Positions 1 through 6,635 of a stretch of 16,705 nucleotides of DNA are shown here, in pieces. Made by a program: the position numbers and the translations under genes. The DNA is taken from contig CAZRQN010000056.1 in the NCBI GenBank assembly GCA_964602115.1, forward strand, positions 1-16,705. Reading direction: 5' to 3'. How positions within the stretch are numbered: the stretch's first letter is position 1; each line of letters opens with the position of its first letter. The notes beneath the pieces are model-generated. The model searched no databases, was not told where the DNA came from, and saw only the letters and a list, made by a program, of their open reading frames with translations. This stretch comes from JANOGU01 sp964602115. Lineage in GTDB: Bacteria; Pseudomonadota; Alphaproteobacteria; Rhodobacterales; Rhodobacteraceae.

Positions 1-55
1 GAACGGCACCTGCCTGAAGTGCAACTCCTGCGGCTCGACGACGGGGTGCTCGTGA
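1..55 (+). CDS. nrdJ: B12-dependent (class II) ribonucleotide reductase, C-terminal end only
   Basis: Only the last 17 codons and the stop (53-55) are present, read from base 2. The peptide is NGTCLKCNSCGSTTGCS. From memory, this cysteine-rich tail with CxxC spacing and a final GCS closes adenosylcobalamin-dependent ribonucleotide reductases of Rhodobacterales, which reduce ribonucleotides to deoxyribonucleotides in the cytoplasm. The tail cysteines are thought to re-reduce the active site. The body of the enzyme lies upstream of the window, so the assignment rests on the tail alone. A strong intrinsic terminator follows 25 bases after the stop, consistent with a gene end. valS lies beyond it on the opposite strand. 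Confidence 0.85.
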   Translation, partial: NGTCLKCNSCGSTTGCS

Positions 56-79
56 GGGCAAGCCGTTGAGGTAGTGAAA

Positions 80-113
80 GAGGCCGCCCGCGAGGGCGGC
101 CTTGTTCATTTCG
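80..113 (+). terminator. Rho-independent terminator after nrdJ
   Basis: A perfect 8-bp G+C stem, GGCCGCCC (82-89) and GGGCGGCC (94-101), closes a GCGA tetraloop. It is extended by A81-T102 and a G-T pair, and followed by the T-rich run TTGTTCATTT. It lies 25 bases after the nrdJ stop. Confidence 0.85.
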
Positions 114-147
114 GCGACTTTGCAGGGAATCCGGATCGACCCACGCA

Positions 148-231
148 ACCCGCCCCGGGCGTGCCCCGGGGCCTCGCGCGGAAATGGGGGTCGGGTCGAG
201 GGCGAGGCCCCGGGTCAAGCCCGGGGCGGGT
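148..231. repeat. Nested inverted repeat (REP/BIME-like) between convergent nrdJ and valS
   Basis: Two 30-nt arms (148-177 and 202-231) are inverted copies of each other with two mismatches, separated by 24 nt. Each arm holds a smaller hairpin of the type CCCCGGG-loop-CCCGGGG. The element lies between the nrdJ terminator and the valS stop codon, in non-coding DNA. Its architecture, two head-to-head hairpins around a GGGCTTG/CAAGCCC core, matches the second element inside valS (2093-2150), so the two may belong to one family. It could also act as a terminator for valS transcripts or as a barrier between convergent transcripts; that is inference. Confidence 0.8.
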
Positions 232-272
232 ATTCTACTGTCGGGCGCGCGGCGTCTCAAACTCGCCCAGCC

Positions 273-3200
273 TCACTCCATCGCCTTCAGCCGTGCCAGC
301 GCCGCCGTGACCTGTGCCGCCTCGGCCTCCAGCGTCTCGGCTCGGGCGCGGGCCTCGTCCACCACCTCTTCCTTGGCCGAGGCGAGGAACTGCGGGTTGG
401 AAAGGCGCCCGCGAATGCCGGCGAGGTCTTTCTCCACCTTCTCCAGCGCCTTGGCGAGCCGTGCCCGCTCGGCGGCGATGTCGATCACCCCGGCGAGCGG
501 GATGGCGAAGGACGCGCCCTCCACCGGGATGGCGATGGAGCCCTTGGGCGCCGGCCCTTCGGTCAGCGCCTCCACCCGCGCGAGGCGGCGGATCAGCGCC
601 TCGTTGCGCGACCAGGCGGCGCGGGCGGCCGCATCCCAGTCCACCGCCACCAGGTCGAGCTTAAGCCCCACCGGCACATGCACCTCGGCCCGGGCGGAGC
701 GGATGGCGTCGATCAGGCCGGTGACCCAGCGCATCTCGGCCATCGCCTCACTGTCCACCAGCTCCTCGCCACAGGCGGGCCAGGCGGCATGGGCGAGGAG
801 CGTGGGGCTCTCGCGGGTCGTGCGCCACAGCTCTTCGGTGACGAAGGGCATGATCGGGTGCAGAAGGATCAGGCATTGGTCGAGCACCCAGGCCATGGTG
901 GCGCGGGTCTCCCCGGCCTCGGGCCCGTCGAAAAGCGGCTTGGCAAACTCCACATACCAGTCGCAGACCTTGCCCCAGACAAAGGCGTAAAGCGCGCTCG
1001 CCGCCTGGTCGAAGCGGAAGGCGGCCAGCGCCTCGTCCACCTCGGCCCGCACCCGGGCCGCCTCGCCGATGATCCAGCGGTTGGCGGTGGCACTGGCTGC
1101 GGGGGGCTCGGCACGGGTGACGTGCCCCTCCCAGACGCCGTTCATCTCGGCAAAGCGGGTGGCGTTCCACAGCTTGTTGCAGAAGTTGCGGTAGCCGGCG
1201 ATCCGCTCCTTGGAGAGCTTCAGGTCGCGGCCCATGGCGGCCATGGCGGTGAGCGTGAAGCGCACCGCGTCGCAGCCGTATTCGTCAATCAGGTCAAGGG
1301 GATCGAGGACGTTGCCGAGGCTCTTCGACATCTTCTTGCCCTTCTCGTCCCTGACCAGCGCGTGGACATAGACGGTGCGGAAGGGGACGTCCTTGGCGAT
1401 CTCCAGCTGCATCATCATCATCCGGGCGACCCAGAAGAAGATGATGTCGAAGCCGGTGACGAGGACGGAGGTGGGGAAATACTTGGCGAGTTCCGGCGTC
1501 TGTTCCGGCCAGCCGAGCGTGCCGATCGGCCAGAGGCCGGAGGAGAACCAGGTGTCGAGAACGTCAGGGTCGCGAGCTAGGTCAACTTTCCGAAGGGCAA
1601 CAAACTCAGCGTTGCCGATGCCTCCCGCCGTCGGATTTGGAAGCTTACGTTTGCCTTCTTTGACGGGGAGATCGTCAAACTTTGAGAAGCCAATTTGGAC
1701 GTTTGCGCCATAGAACTTCTGTGCTTCTGCCTTGGCTTCATCCTTCGTTGCTGCGCAAAAGACTTTCATCGGGTTGTACGTCGTTGCGTCAACACCGTGG
1801 TCCTTGAATGACATCCCTTCTCTCAGCCCTGGCCCATACCACACCGGAATCTGGTGCCCCCACCACAACTGCCGCGAGATGCACCAGGGCTCGATGTTCT
1901 CCAGCCAGTGGAAATAGGTCTTGGTGTCGCGCTCGGGCAGGATCACCGTCCGCCCGTCGCGCACCGCGTCGATGGCGGGCTGGACGATCTTCGCCGTGTC
2001 CACATACCACTGGTCGGTCAGCATCGGCTCGATGACGACTTTCGACCGGTCGCCAAAGGGTTGCATGATCTTCTTCGCCTCGATCAGCGGGACGTAGGTC
2101 GGGGCTTGCCCCGACTCGTCCGGCGGAGTCGGGGCAAGCCCCGACCTACGGCCGAGACGCGGATCGTCCGGCGTGGTCATCACCGCCAGCCCTTCGGCCA
2201 GGATCTGCGCCACCACCGCCTTGCGCGCCTCGGAGCGGTCGAGGCCCCGCAACTCGTCCGGCACCAGGTTGATCGCATCCACCTCGGCCTCGCTCGCGGA
2301 TGCGGGCAGTTCGGCGAAGCCGGGGTTCAGATAGCCCTTGCGGATCAGCCAGCCGCGCGACAGGCGCCCCGCTAGCGCGGCGGCTTCGGCATAGGGCGCG
2401 CCGTCCGCGCGCATCTTCGCCTTGCCGTCCATCAGCCGGTAGAGCGGGATGCCGTTGCGGGTGGCCACGCCATAGTCGTTGAAGTCATGCGCGCCGGTGA
2501 TCTTCACCGCGCCCGAGCCGAAGGCGGGATCGGGATATTCGTCGGCGATGATCGGGATCAGCCGGCGATGCTCCTTCGGCCCCACCGGAATCTCGCAGAG
2601 TTTCCCGACGATTGGCGCGTAACGTTCATCCGACGGATGAACCGCGACGGCGCCGTCCCCGAGCATCGTCTCCGGCCTTGTGGTGGCGATGGAGATATAG
2701 TCCCGCGTCTCGCGCAGCACCACGTTCCCCTCGGCATCCTTCTCGACATACTCGTAGGTCTGGCCACCGGCCAGGGGATACTTGAAGTGCCACATGAAGC
2801 CGTCCACCTCGGTCGGCTCCACCTCCAGATCGGAAATCGCGGTCTCGAAATGGGGGTCCCAGTTCACCAGCCGCTTGCCGCGATAGGTCAGGCCCTTGTG
2901 GTACATTTCCACGAAGACCTTGATGACGGCGTCGTGGAAGTTGCCCTCCTCGCCCTCCGGGGCGCCCGGGGCGCCCGACATGGTGAAGGCCTCGCGCGAC
3001 CAGTCGCAGGAGGCGCCCAGCCGCTCCAGCTGCGCCCGGATGTTGCCGCGCGAGCGGCGCTTCTGCTCCCAGACCAGCCCCACGAACTCCTCGCGGGTGA
3101 AGTCGGTGCGGCGGCGGTTGGTCTTGGCCAGCTCGCGCTCCACCACCATCTGGGTGGCGATGCCGGCGTGGTCGGTGCCCGGCTGCCAAAGCGTGTCGAA

Positions 3201-3422
3201 GCCGCGCATCCGGTGCCAGCGGGTCAGCACGTCCTGCAGCGTGTTGTTGAAGGCGTGCCCCATGTGAAGCGAGCCGGTGACATTCGGCGGCGGGATCATG
3301 ATCGAAAAGGCTTCGGCCCCGGGCTTCGCATTGGCCCCGGCGCGGAAGGCGCCGGCCTTTTCCCACATTTCCGTCAGGCGCGGCTCGCTGGCCTTCGCAT
3401 CGAACGTCTTTTCCATCGCCAT
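273..3422 (-). CDS. valS: Valyl-tRNA synthetase
   Basis: Class Ia aminoacyl-tRNA synthetase that charges tRNA-Val in the cytoplasm. The 1049-residue product has PPPNVTGSLHMGH with the HIGH-type motif at 53-56. The CP1 editing domain includes TTRPETMLGD near 245-255 and GSGAVKITGAHDFNDY. IEPWCISRQLWWGHQIPVWY and DVLDTWFSS (near 620-630) are typical, KMSKS is at 697-701, and the last 70 or so residues form the tRNA-binding coiled coil. The ATG at 3422 was chosen because AGGGG lies 8 bases upstream and the protein then begins just before the conserved region; a further ATG lies two codons on, at 3416. An open frame runs on upstream but has no conserved content. Two oddities are a palindromic element translated as residues 425-444 and a low-G+C stretch over residues about 521-620. 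The gene lies 58 bp downstream of the membrane module and may be co-transcribed with it. Confidence 0.97.
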   Translation of the reverse strand: MAMEKTFDAKASEPRLTEMWEKAGAFRAGANAKPGAEAFSIMIPPPNVTGSLHMGHAFNNTLQDVLTRWHRMRGFDTLWQPGTDHAGIATQMVVERELAKTNRRRTDFTREEFVGLVWEQKRRSRGNIRAQLERLGASCDWSREAFTMSGAPGAPEGEEGNFHDAVIKVFVEMYHKGLTYRGKRLVNWDPHFETAISDLEVEPTEVDGFMWHFKYPLAGGQTYEYVEKDAEGNVVLRETRDYISIATTRPETMLGDGAVAVHPSDERYAPIVGKLCEIPVGPKEHRRLIPIIADEYPDPAFGSGAVKITGAHDFNDYGVATRNGIPLYRLMDGKAKMRADGAPYAEAAALAGRLSRGWLIRKGYLNPGFAELPASASEAEVDAINLVPDELRGLDRSEARKAVVAQILAEGLAVMTTPDDPRLGRRSGLAPTPPDESGQAPTYVPLIEAKKIMQPFGDRSKVVIEPMLTDQWYVDTAKIVQPAIDAVRDGRTVILPERDTKTYFHWLENIEPWCISRQLWWGHQIPVWYGPGLREGMSFKDHGVDATTYNPMKVFCAATKDEAKAEAQKFYGANVQIGFSKFDDLPVKEGKRKLPNPTAGGIGNAEFVALRKVDLARDPDVLDTWFSSGLWPIGTLGWPEQTPELAKYFPTSVLVTGFDIIFFWVARMMMMQLEIAKDVPFRTVYVHALVRDEKGKKMSKSLGNVLDPLDLIDEYGCDAVRFTLTAMAAMGRDLKLSKERIAGYRNFCNKLWNATRFAEMNGVWEGHVTRAEPPAASATANRWIIGEAARVRAEVDEALAAFRFDQAASALYAFVWGKVCDWYVEFAKPLFDGPEAGETRATMAWVLDQCLILLHPIMPFVTEELWRTTRESPTLLAHAAWPACGEELVDSEAMAEMRWVTGLIDAIRSARAEVHVPVGLKLDLVAVDWDAAARAAWSRNEALIRRLARVEALTEGPAPKGSIAIPVEGASFAIPLAGVIDIAAERARLAKALEKVEKDLAGIRGRLSNPQFLASAKEEVVDEARARAETLEAEAAQVTAALARLKAME
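1561..1860. other. Compositionally atypical block inside valS
   Basis: By hand count the G+C content of 1561-1860 is 162/300 (54%), with 47% in 1681-1740. The next 60 bases on the left (1501-1560) have 68%. Codon choice changes too, with many A- or T-ending codons that the rest of valS avoids. The block encodes the segment between the GHQIPVWYG and DVLDTWFSS motifs, about 88 residues here. As I recall, this linker is much shorter in E. coli ValS. The reading frame stays open. Intragenic recombination with a foreign valS is the simplest reading; a local relaxed-composition insert is the alternative. Confidence 0.7.
2093..2150. repeat. Perfect palindromic element inside the valS coding frame
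   Basis: Arms 2093-2117 and 2126-2150 are perfect 25-nt inverted copies around an 8-nt spacer (GTCCGGCG). Each arm itself contains the hairpin GTCGGGGCTTGCCCCGAC. The element is translated in frame on the minus strand as ValS residues 425-444, rich in Gly, Ala and Pro (RRSGLAPTPPDESGQAPTYV). It sits just before the conserved LIEAKKIMQPFGDRSKVV segment, a likely surface loop. The design resembles the intergenic repeat at 148-231. Confidence 0.9.
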
Positions 3423-3480
3423 CGGCCAAACCCCTGCAACCGGCCGGGGTTCTAGCGCGCGGCCGGGGGGAGGGGAAGCG

Positions 3481-4284
3481 TCACAGGAAGGGCCGGCCGG
3501 CCAGCGCCTGCACAAAGACGGCAAGAACGAAGGCCGAGAACAGAAGCGCCGCCGCCCAGACCGCTCGCCCGCGCCAGCCCGCAGGCAGGGCGAGCGCGGC
3601 CAGCCCGGCCAGCGGCACGCCGTGCAGCGCATGGGTGGCGAAGAAATGCGCCGCCCGCAGGTCGCCGACCTCCCGGCTCCAGCCCATCACGGCAAGCCGG
3701 GCGCCGGTGACCGGAATTCCGACATGGTGGCCCGCGCCCGAGGCCATGGTGCCGGCGGTCACCAGCGTCAGCACGAAGGTCAGGCCGAGGCCGAGGACCA
3801 GCGACAGACGCAGCGCCGGGTCGAGCCCGGTCGAGGGGTTGCGGGCGATCGCCACCGCGAAGGCGAGGCTCGGCGAGGTCAGCATCACCGCCATCAGCCC
3901 CATGACGCCATAGAGCACGCCCCAGACACCCGTCTGGTTGAAATGCGAGGCGGTGCCCATCGCGGCGGCAGCGCCGATCCACAGGATCTCGCCCAGAACG
4001 CAGGCGGCCACCACGCCAAGATACAGGCGCCAGCTGCGGCTCTCCTGCCAGCTCCGGGGCAGCCAGCGGGCGTAGAAGGCCAGCGTCCCGGCATAGATCA
4101 CCAGCGCCGCGTGGAATTTCAGCGGCTTGATCCAGACGCTCTCGCCCTGGAACAGGCGCGGGTCGAGCGTCAGGGCGACAAGAAGCGGCACGGAGGCAAG
4201 GGCGAGGAACAGCGCCAGCGCGGCAAGCTCCGGCGCGTCGCGCCACAGGCGCGCGGGCGTGACGGACGACAGGGCCAGGGTCAT
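3481..4284 (-). CDS. Seven-TM integral membrane protein of unknown function
   Basis: A 267-residue hydrophobic protein with about seven predicted membrane segments. I do not recognise a named family. Visible features are a conserved-looking histidine stretch (GHHVG, then HFFATHALHG near the sixth segment) and the motif GESVWIKPLKF after the first segment. The start at 4284 overlaps the stop of the upstream ABA4-like gene as ATGA (4-bp overlap), which implies translational coupling and a shared job in the inner membrane. The paired histidines could bind a metal or haem, but this is only a guess. The gene ends 58 bp before the valS start. Regulation is probably by the divergent TetR protein through the operators upstream of the first gene. 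Confidence 0.8.
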   Translation of the reverse strand: MTLALSSVTPARLWRDAPELAALALFLALASVPLLVALTLDPRLFQGESVWIKPLKFHAALVIYAGTLAFYARWLPRSWQESRSWRLYLGVVAACVLGEILWIGAAAAMGTASHFNQTGVWGVLYGVMGLMAVMLTSPSLAFAVAIARNPSTGLDPALRLSLVLGLGLTFVLTLVTAGTMASGAGHHVGIPVTGARLAVMGWSREVGDLRAAHFFATHALHGVPLAGLAALALPAGWRGRAVWAAALLFSAFVLAVFVQALAGRPFL

Positions 4285-4703
4285 GCGAAGGCTCCCTTGC
4301 GCAGGGCGGTGGCGAGGATGACGAAGGTCAGAAAGCCGGAGGGGCCGAAGAGGAAGGTCAGCGCCAGGCAGGGCAGGACCAGGAGATGCGGAATGCCCCG
4401 CGCCCGCGCCGTCCGGGCGATCCACAGGCCCACCAGCATGTCGAAGGCGAGGTAGTGGACCCAGCCGGCCAGCGCGATCTCGCGCTGGTCGAACAGTTGC
4501 ATCACCTGGGGAAGCGTACCGTACCCGCCCTCGGCCCCGGCCCAGAAGGTCAGCACCAGCCCGGCATAGAGCAGCGACAGGGCCAGCGGCAGCGCCAGCG
4601 CCACGGCGGTGGCCAGTCGCGGCAGCAGCGGAAAGGCGGCAAGCGCCAGCCATCCGGCCAGGGCCATGGTGCTGGCGATCTGGAACAATGCATCGGGGTT
4701 CAT
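4281..4703 (-). CDS. ABA4-like (DUF4281) membrane protein
   Basis: A 140-residue protein with about four membrane segments. It carries the family's characteristic stretches: WVHYLAFD at 81-88, GIPHLLVLPCLALTFLFG from about 103, and FLFGPSG at 118-124. The plant member ABA4 is needed for neoxanthin formation; the bacterial members have, to my knowledge, no defined role. The ATG at 4703 has GAGG about five bases upstream, and the protein begins at the normal family position. It is the first gene of a coupled pair with the 7-TM protein (ATGA overlap). A likely TetR operator lies only nine bases upstream of the start codon, so the gene is probably repressed by the divergently encoded regulator. 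Confidence 0.82.
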   Translation of the reverse strand: MNPDALFQIASTMALAGWLALAAFPLLPRLATAVALALPLALSLLYAGLVLTFWAGAEGGYGTLPQVMQLFDQREIALAGWVHYLAFDMLVGLWIARTARARGIPHLLVLPCLALTFLFGPSGFLTFVILATALRKGAFA

Positions 4704-4712
4704 CGCGGCCTC

Positions 4713-4731
4713 ATCTTTCCACTGTCAGGAT
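4713..4731. promoter_or_regulatory. Putative TetR operator O1
   Basis: A 19-bp imperfect palindrome, ATCTTTCCACTGTCAGGAT, with 6 of 9 symmetric pairs and centre at 4722. It matches the reverse complement of O2 at 16 of 19 positions. It lies in the leader of the ABA4-like gene, nine bases before its start codon, where bound repressor would block transcription. Confidence 0.72.
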
Positions 4732-4765
4732 AGCTGCGGCGAATCGCGTCGCCGGGTCAAGCAAA

Positions 4766-4784
4766 ATCTTGTCAGTGAAAAGAT
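4766..4784. promoter_or_regulatory. Putative TetR operator O2
   Basis: A 19-bp palindrome that reads ATCTTTTCACTGACAAGAT on the minus strand, with 8 of 9 symmetric pairs and centre at 4775. It is 53 bp centre-to-centre from O1, about five helical turns. It lies 46 bp upstream of the TetR start codon, which suits autoregulation. Confidence 0.75.
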
Positions 4785-4830
4785 CGCGTGATACCGCAGC
4801 GGGAGACCGAACGGTGACGGGCAGGGGGCG

Positions 4831-5448
4831 ATGACGGAGACCGAGGACGAAGCGACCCGCCCCTATCACCACGGCGACCTGCGCGCCGCGCTGCTGTCGG
4901 CGGCCGAGGCGGAACTGGCCGAGGCGGGGGTGGAAGGGTTTTCCATGCGCTCAGTGGCGCGCCGCGCCGGCGTCAGCCATGCCGCGCCGAAGCATCATTT
5001 CGGAGATGCAGGCGGTTTGCTGACGGCGCTGGCGGCCGAAGGATTCCGCCGCTTCCTGGCCACGCAGCAGGCGCGCGAGGCGATGGCCGCTGCCGACCCT
5101 CGGTCGCAGCTTCTCGCTGCGGGCCTTGGCTACATCGACTTCGCGCAGGCCCGCCCGGCGCTGTTCCGGCTGATGTTCGGTTCGCTGAAGCCGGACTTCG
5201 CCGTGCCCGACCTGAATGACGCGGGGGGCGCCGCCTACGGCCACCTCGTACAGCAGGTCCAGGCCGTCGGGGGCGGTGCGGCCGATGTTGCCGCCGTCTG
5301 GGGCACGGTGCATGGGCTCGCCGACCTGATGATGTCCGGCCGCCTCCTGCCGCTGGACGGCATGTCGCCGAAGGATCGCGACGCGGCGCTGGCCGATGCG
5401 ATCCTTCGGACGTTCCCGAGCCGAGAAGGGCCCGAACCCGCGATCTAG
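4831..5448 (+). CDS. TetR/AcrR family regulator with WHG-type C-terminal domain
   Basis: A 205-residue one-component repressor. The N-terminal helix-turn-helix spans about residues 38-58 (SMRSVARRAGVSHAAPKHHF), preceded by the common opening YHHGDLRAALL. The C-terminal ligand domain contains VWGTVHGLADLMMSGRL, the pattern of the TetR WHG domain. The ATG at 4831 follows AGGGGGCG. The gene is divergent from the ABA4-like/7-TM pair. Two near-identical 19-bp palindromes in the 127-bp gap are its probable operators, so it likely controls that pair and itself; the inducer is unknown. Its 3' end overlaps the convergent secreted-protein gene by four bases, sharing the palindromic CTAG stop region. 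Confidence 0.93.
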   Translation: MTETEDEATRPYHHGDLRAALLSAAEAELAEAGVEGFSMRSVARRAGVSHAAPKHHFGDAGGLLTALAAEGFRRFLATQQAREAMAAADPRSQLLAAGLGYIDFAQARPALFRLMFGSLKPDFAVPDLNDAGGAAYGHLVQQVQAVGGGAADVAAVWGTVHGLADLMMSGRLLPLDGMSPKDRDAALADAILRTFPSREGPEPAI

Positions 5449-5930
5449 AGTCCGGCGAAGCAGTCGCGCAGTTGCGGCATGACATCGGCAACCGCGCCGA
5501 TGCGGAAGATACCGTAGAGGTCGTCGCCTTCGCCGATTTGGAACTCGGGGCTTCCGGCGGCGGCCACGGCTTCAAACATGGCCATGATCGTTTGCTCTCC
5601 GGCCCGCGCGCGGATTCCGTCCGGCCCGAACGAGGCGCCGCTGACAGTCAGCTGCTGACCCAAATCCGGGAAATAGAGGACAAGCGTCCCCGTGTGCGGC
5701 GGGAACGCGGCTTTGGGGCCAGTGATCGCGACATCAGCGCCCAGGAAATATACAGTGAACCTCGCCTCGGCGCCCTTTGGCGTCCGGGTCCTCATCTCGC
5801 ATCCGTATCCGGCGCCATATTTCTCGTCCGGCACACGCGAGAGCACCCAGCCATTCGCCGTGGCAATTTCCTGGGCTGCGGCGGTGCCAGCCAAGACGAG
5901 AGCCAAGATGCTCAGCTTCACGCCACGCAT
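5445..5930 (-). CDS. Small secreted (periplasmic) protein of unknown function
   Basis: A 161-residue protein with a clear signal peptide (MRGVKLSILALVLAGTAAA, then QEIA) and a mature part that is not hydrophobic. I do not recognise a family. It contains two cysteines in the mature part, one in YGCEMRTRT and one near the C-terminus (RDCFAGL), which could form a disulphide. The ATG at 5930 gives a normal signal peptide; an upstream GTG at 5939 would add three residues, and neither has a strong ribosome-binding site. The gene begins only 10 bp after the Lrp-type regulator stop, so it is probably translated from the same transcript. It ends in a 4-bp convergent overlap with the TetR gene. Confidence 0.75.
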   Translation of the reverse strand: MRGVKLSILALVLAGTAAAQEIATANGWVLSRVPDEKYGAGYGCEMRTRTPKGAEARFTVYFLGADVAITGPKAAFPPHTGTLVLYFPDLGQQLTVSGASFGPDGIRARAGEQTIMAMFEAVAAAGSPEFQIGEGDDLYGIFRIGAVADVMPQLRDCFAGL

Positions 5931-5940
5931 GACAAGCACG

Positions 5941-6372
5941 CTACACCGCCCGGTCGATCTTGGTCGAGAGATGGATCAGGCTCTCCGACGATTTCACCCC
6001 GCTCATCGCGCCGATCTGGTCCAGCACCTGATCGAGCACCTGGGTATTGCCGGCCGCCACCATCAGGATCAGGTCGAAGCGGCCGGAGGAGGTATAGCAG
6101 CGCTCGACCTCGGGGATGGATTTCAGCCGGGTCAGGATCGCCGGTTGCTGGCGCGGCTCGATGGTCAGCAGGACGGTGGTGCGCAGCCGGCCCTGGCGCG
6201 CCGCCTCGCCCAGCCGCACGGTATAGCCGGCGATGATGCCGCTCTCTTCCAGCCGCTCCAGCCGCGCCTGGATGGTGGAACGGGCGACCTTGAGCCGGCG
6301 GGCCAGCGTGGCCACCGACATGCGCGCATCCGCGCTCAGCAGCGCCACGATCCCGCGATCCATCTCGTCCAT
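5941..6372 (-). CDS. Lrp/AsnC family transcriptional regulator
   Basis: A 143-residue protein with an N-terminal helix-turn-helix (MSVATLARRLKVARSTIQARLERLEESGII, about residues 18-47) and a C-terminal ligand-binding RAM domain (VLLTIEPRQQPAILTRLKSIPEVERCYTSSGRFDLILMV). The family senses amino acids and forms dimers to octamers on DNA. The ATG at 6372 was chosen because GGGGAG lies 8 bases upstream; the frame extends further upstream without family similarity. It is divergent from the ornithine-type decarboxylase, an arrangement that suggests control of that gene in response to an amino acid, probably ornithine, lysine or arginine. The small secreted protein gene follows directly. Confidence 0.93.
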   Translation of the reverse strand: MDEMDRGIVALLSADARMSVATLARRLKVARSTIQARLERLEESGIIAGYTVRLGEAARQGRLRTTVLLTIEPRQQPAILTRLKSIPEVERCYTSSGRFDLILMVAAGNTQVLDQVLDQIGAMSGVKSSESLIHLSTKIDRAV

Positions 6373-6635
6373 CGTCCACGCTCCCCCGTCGGGCGCACCT
6401 CGGCGCCACACCGCGCAATTTGTAGCGCCATTTCGGCGGAATGACGAGAGATCGCTGCGATTCTGCTGTTTCGTCCGGTGAAGTTGTCACGCATATGCGG
6501 CACCCTGATCTTCAGGAAAAGGGCGGCTCATACGCACCTTGCCTGGTTCCAGGAACCGCGCAAGGCGCAACCCTCCGGACGGGCAGCCGGGGGCGCGTGA
6601 CCTGCGTTCTGTTGGCAAGAAGAAGGACAACGCCG
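6373..6635. promoter_or_regulatory. Divergent control region between Lrp-type regulator and decarboxylase
   Basis: This 263-bp stretch has no convincing gene. It holds a series of palindromes: ATCGCTGCGAT (6451-6461), CGCATATGCG (6490-6499), CCTGA-TCT-TCAGG (6504-6516) and the long one at 6537-6565. A weak promoter candidate for the decarboxylase is TTGTCA at 6484-6489 with GATCTT 17 bases on. The decarboxylase ribosome-binding site is AAGGA at about 6623-6627. The palindromes are candidate binding sites for the Lrp-type protein but do not match the E. coli Lrp consensus closely. Confidence 0.55.
6537..6565. promoter_or_regulatory. 29-bp palindrome upstream of the decarboxylase
   Basis: The arms CCTTGCCTGGTTCC (6537-6550) and GGAACCGCGCAAGG (6552-6565) pair at 12 of 14 positions around a central A6551. 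It ends 70 bp before the decarboxylase start. It could be a regulator site in DNA or a stable hairpin in the mRNA leader. Confidence 0.6.

Noticed and set aside
148..231. CRISPR or phage attachment site at the nrdJ-valS repeat
   Set aside because: Only a single inverted pair, no direct repeat array, no integrase and no tRNA nearby.
102..1580. 492-codon open frame on the plus strand over the 3' half of valS
   Set aside because: It is antisense to valS, its product is rich in Arg, Gly and His with no recognisable domain, and high G+C opens such frames by chance.
2487..3455. 322-codon plus-strand open frame over the 5' part of valS
   Set aside because: Antisense shadow of the conserved ValS N-terminus; no motif and no ribosome-binding site.
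3423..3632. 70-residue N-terminal extension of ValS from an open frame
   Set aside because: The extension is Arg/Pro-rich, overlaps the end of the 7-TM gene and lacks similarity; ATG at 3422 has a ribosome-binding site.
3277..4455. 392-codon plus-strand open frame over the membrane module
   Set aside because: Antisense to the 7-TM and ABA4-like genes, with a low-complexity Arg/Gln/Gly-rich product.
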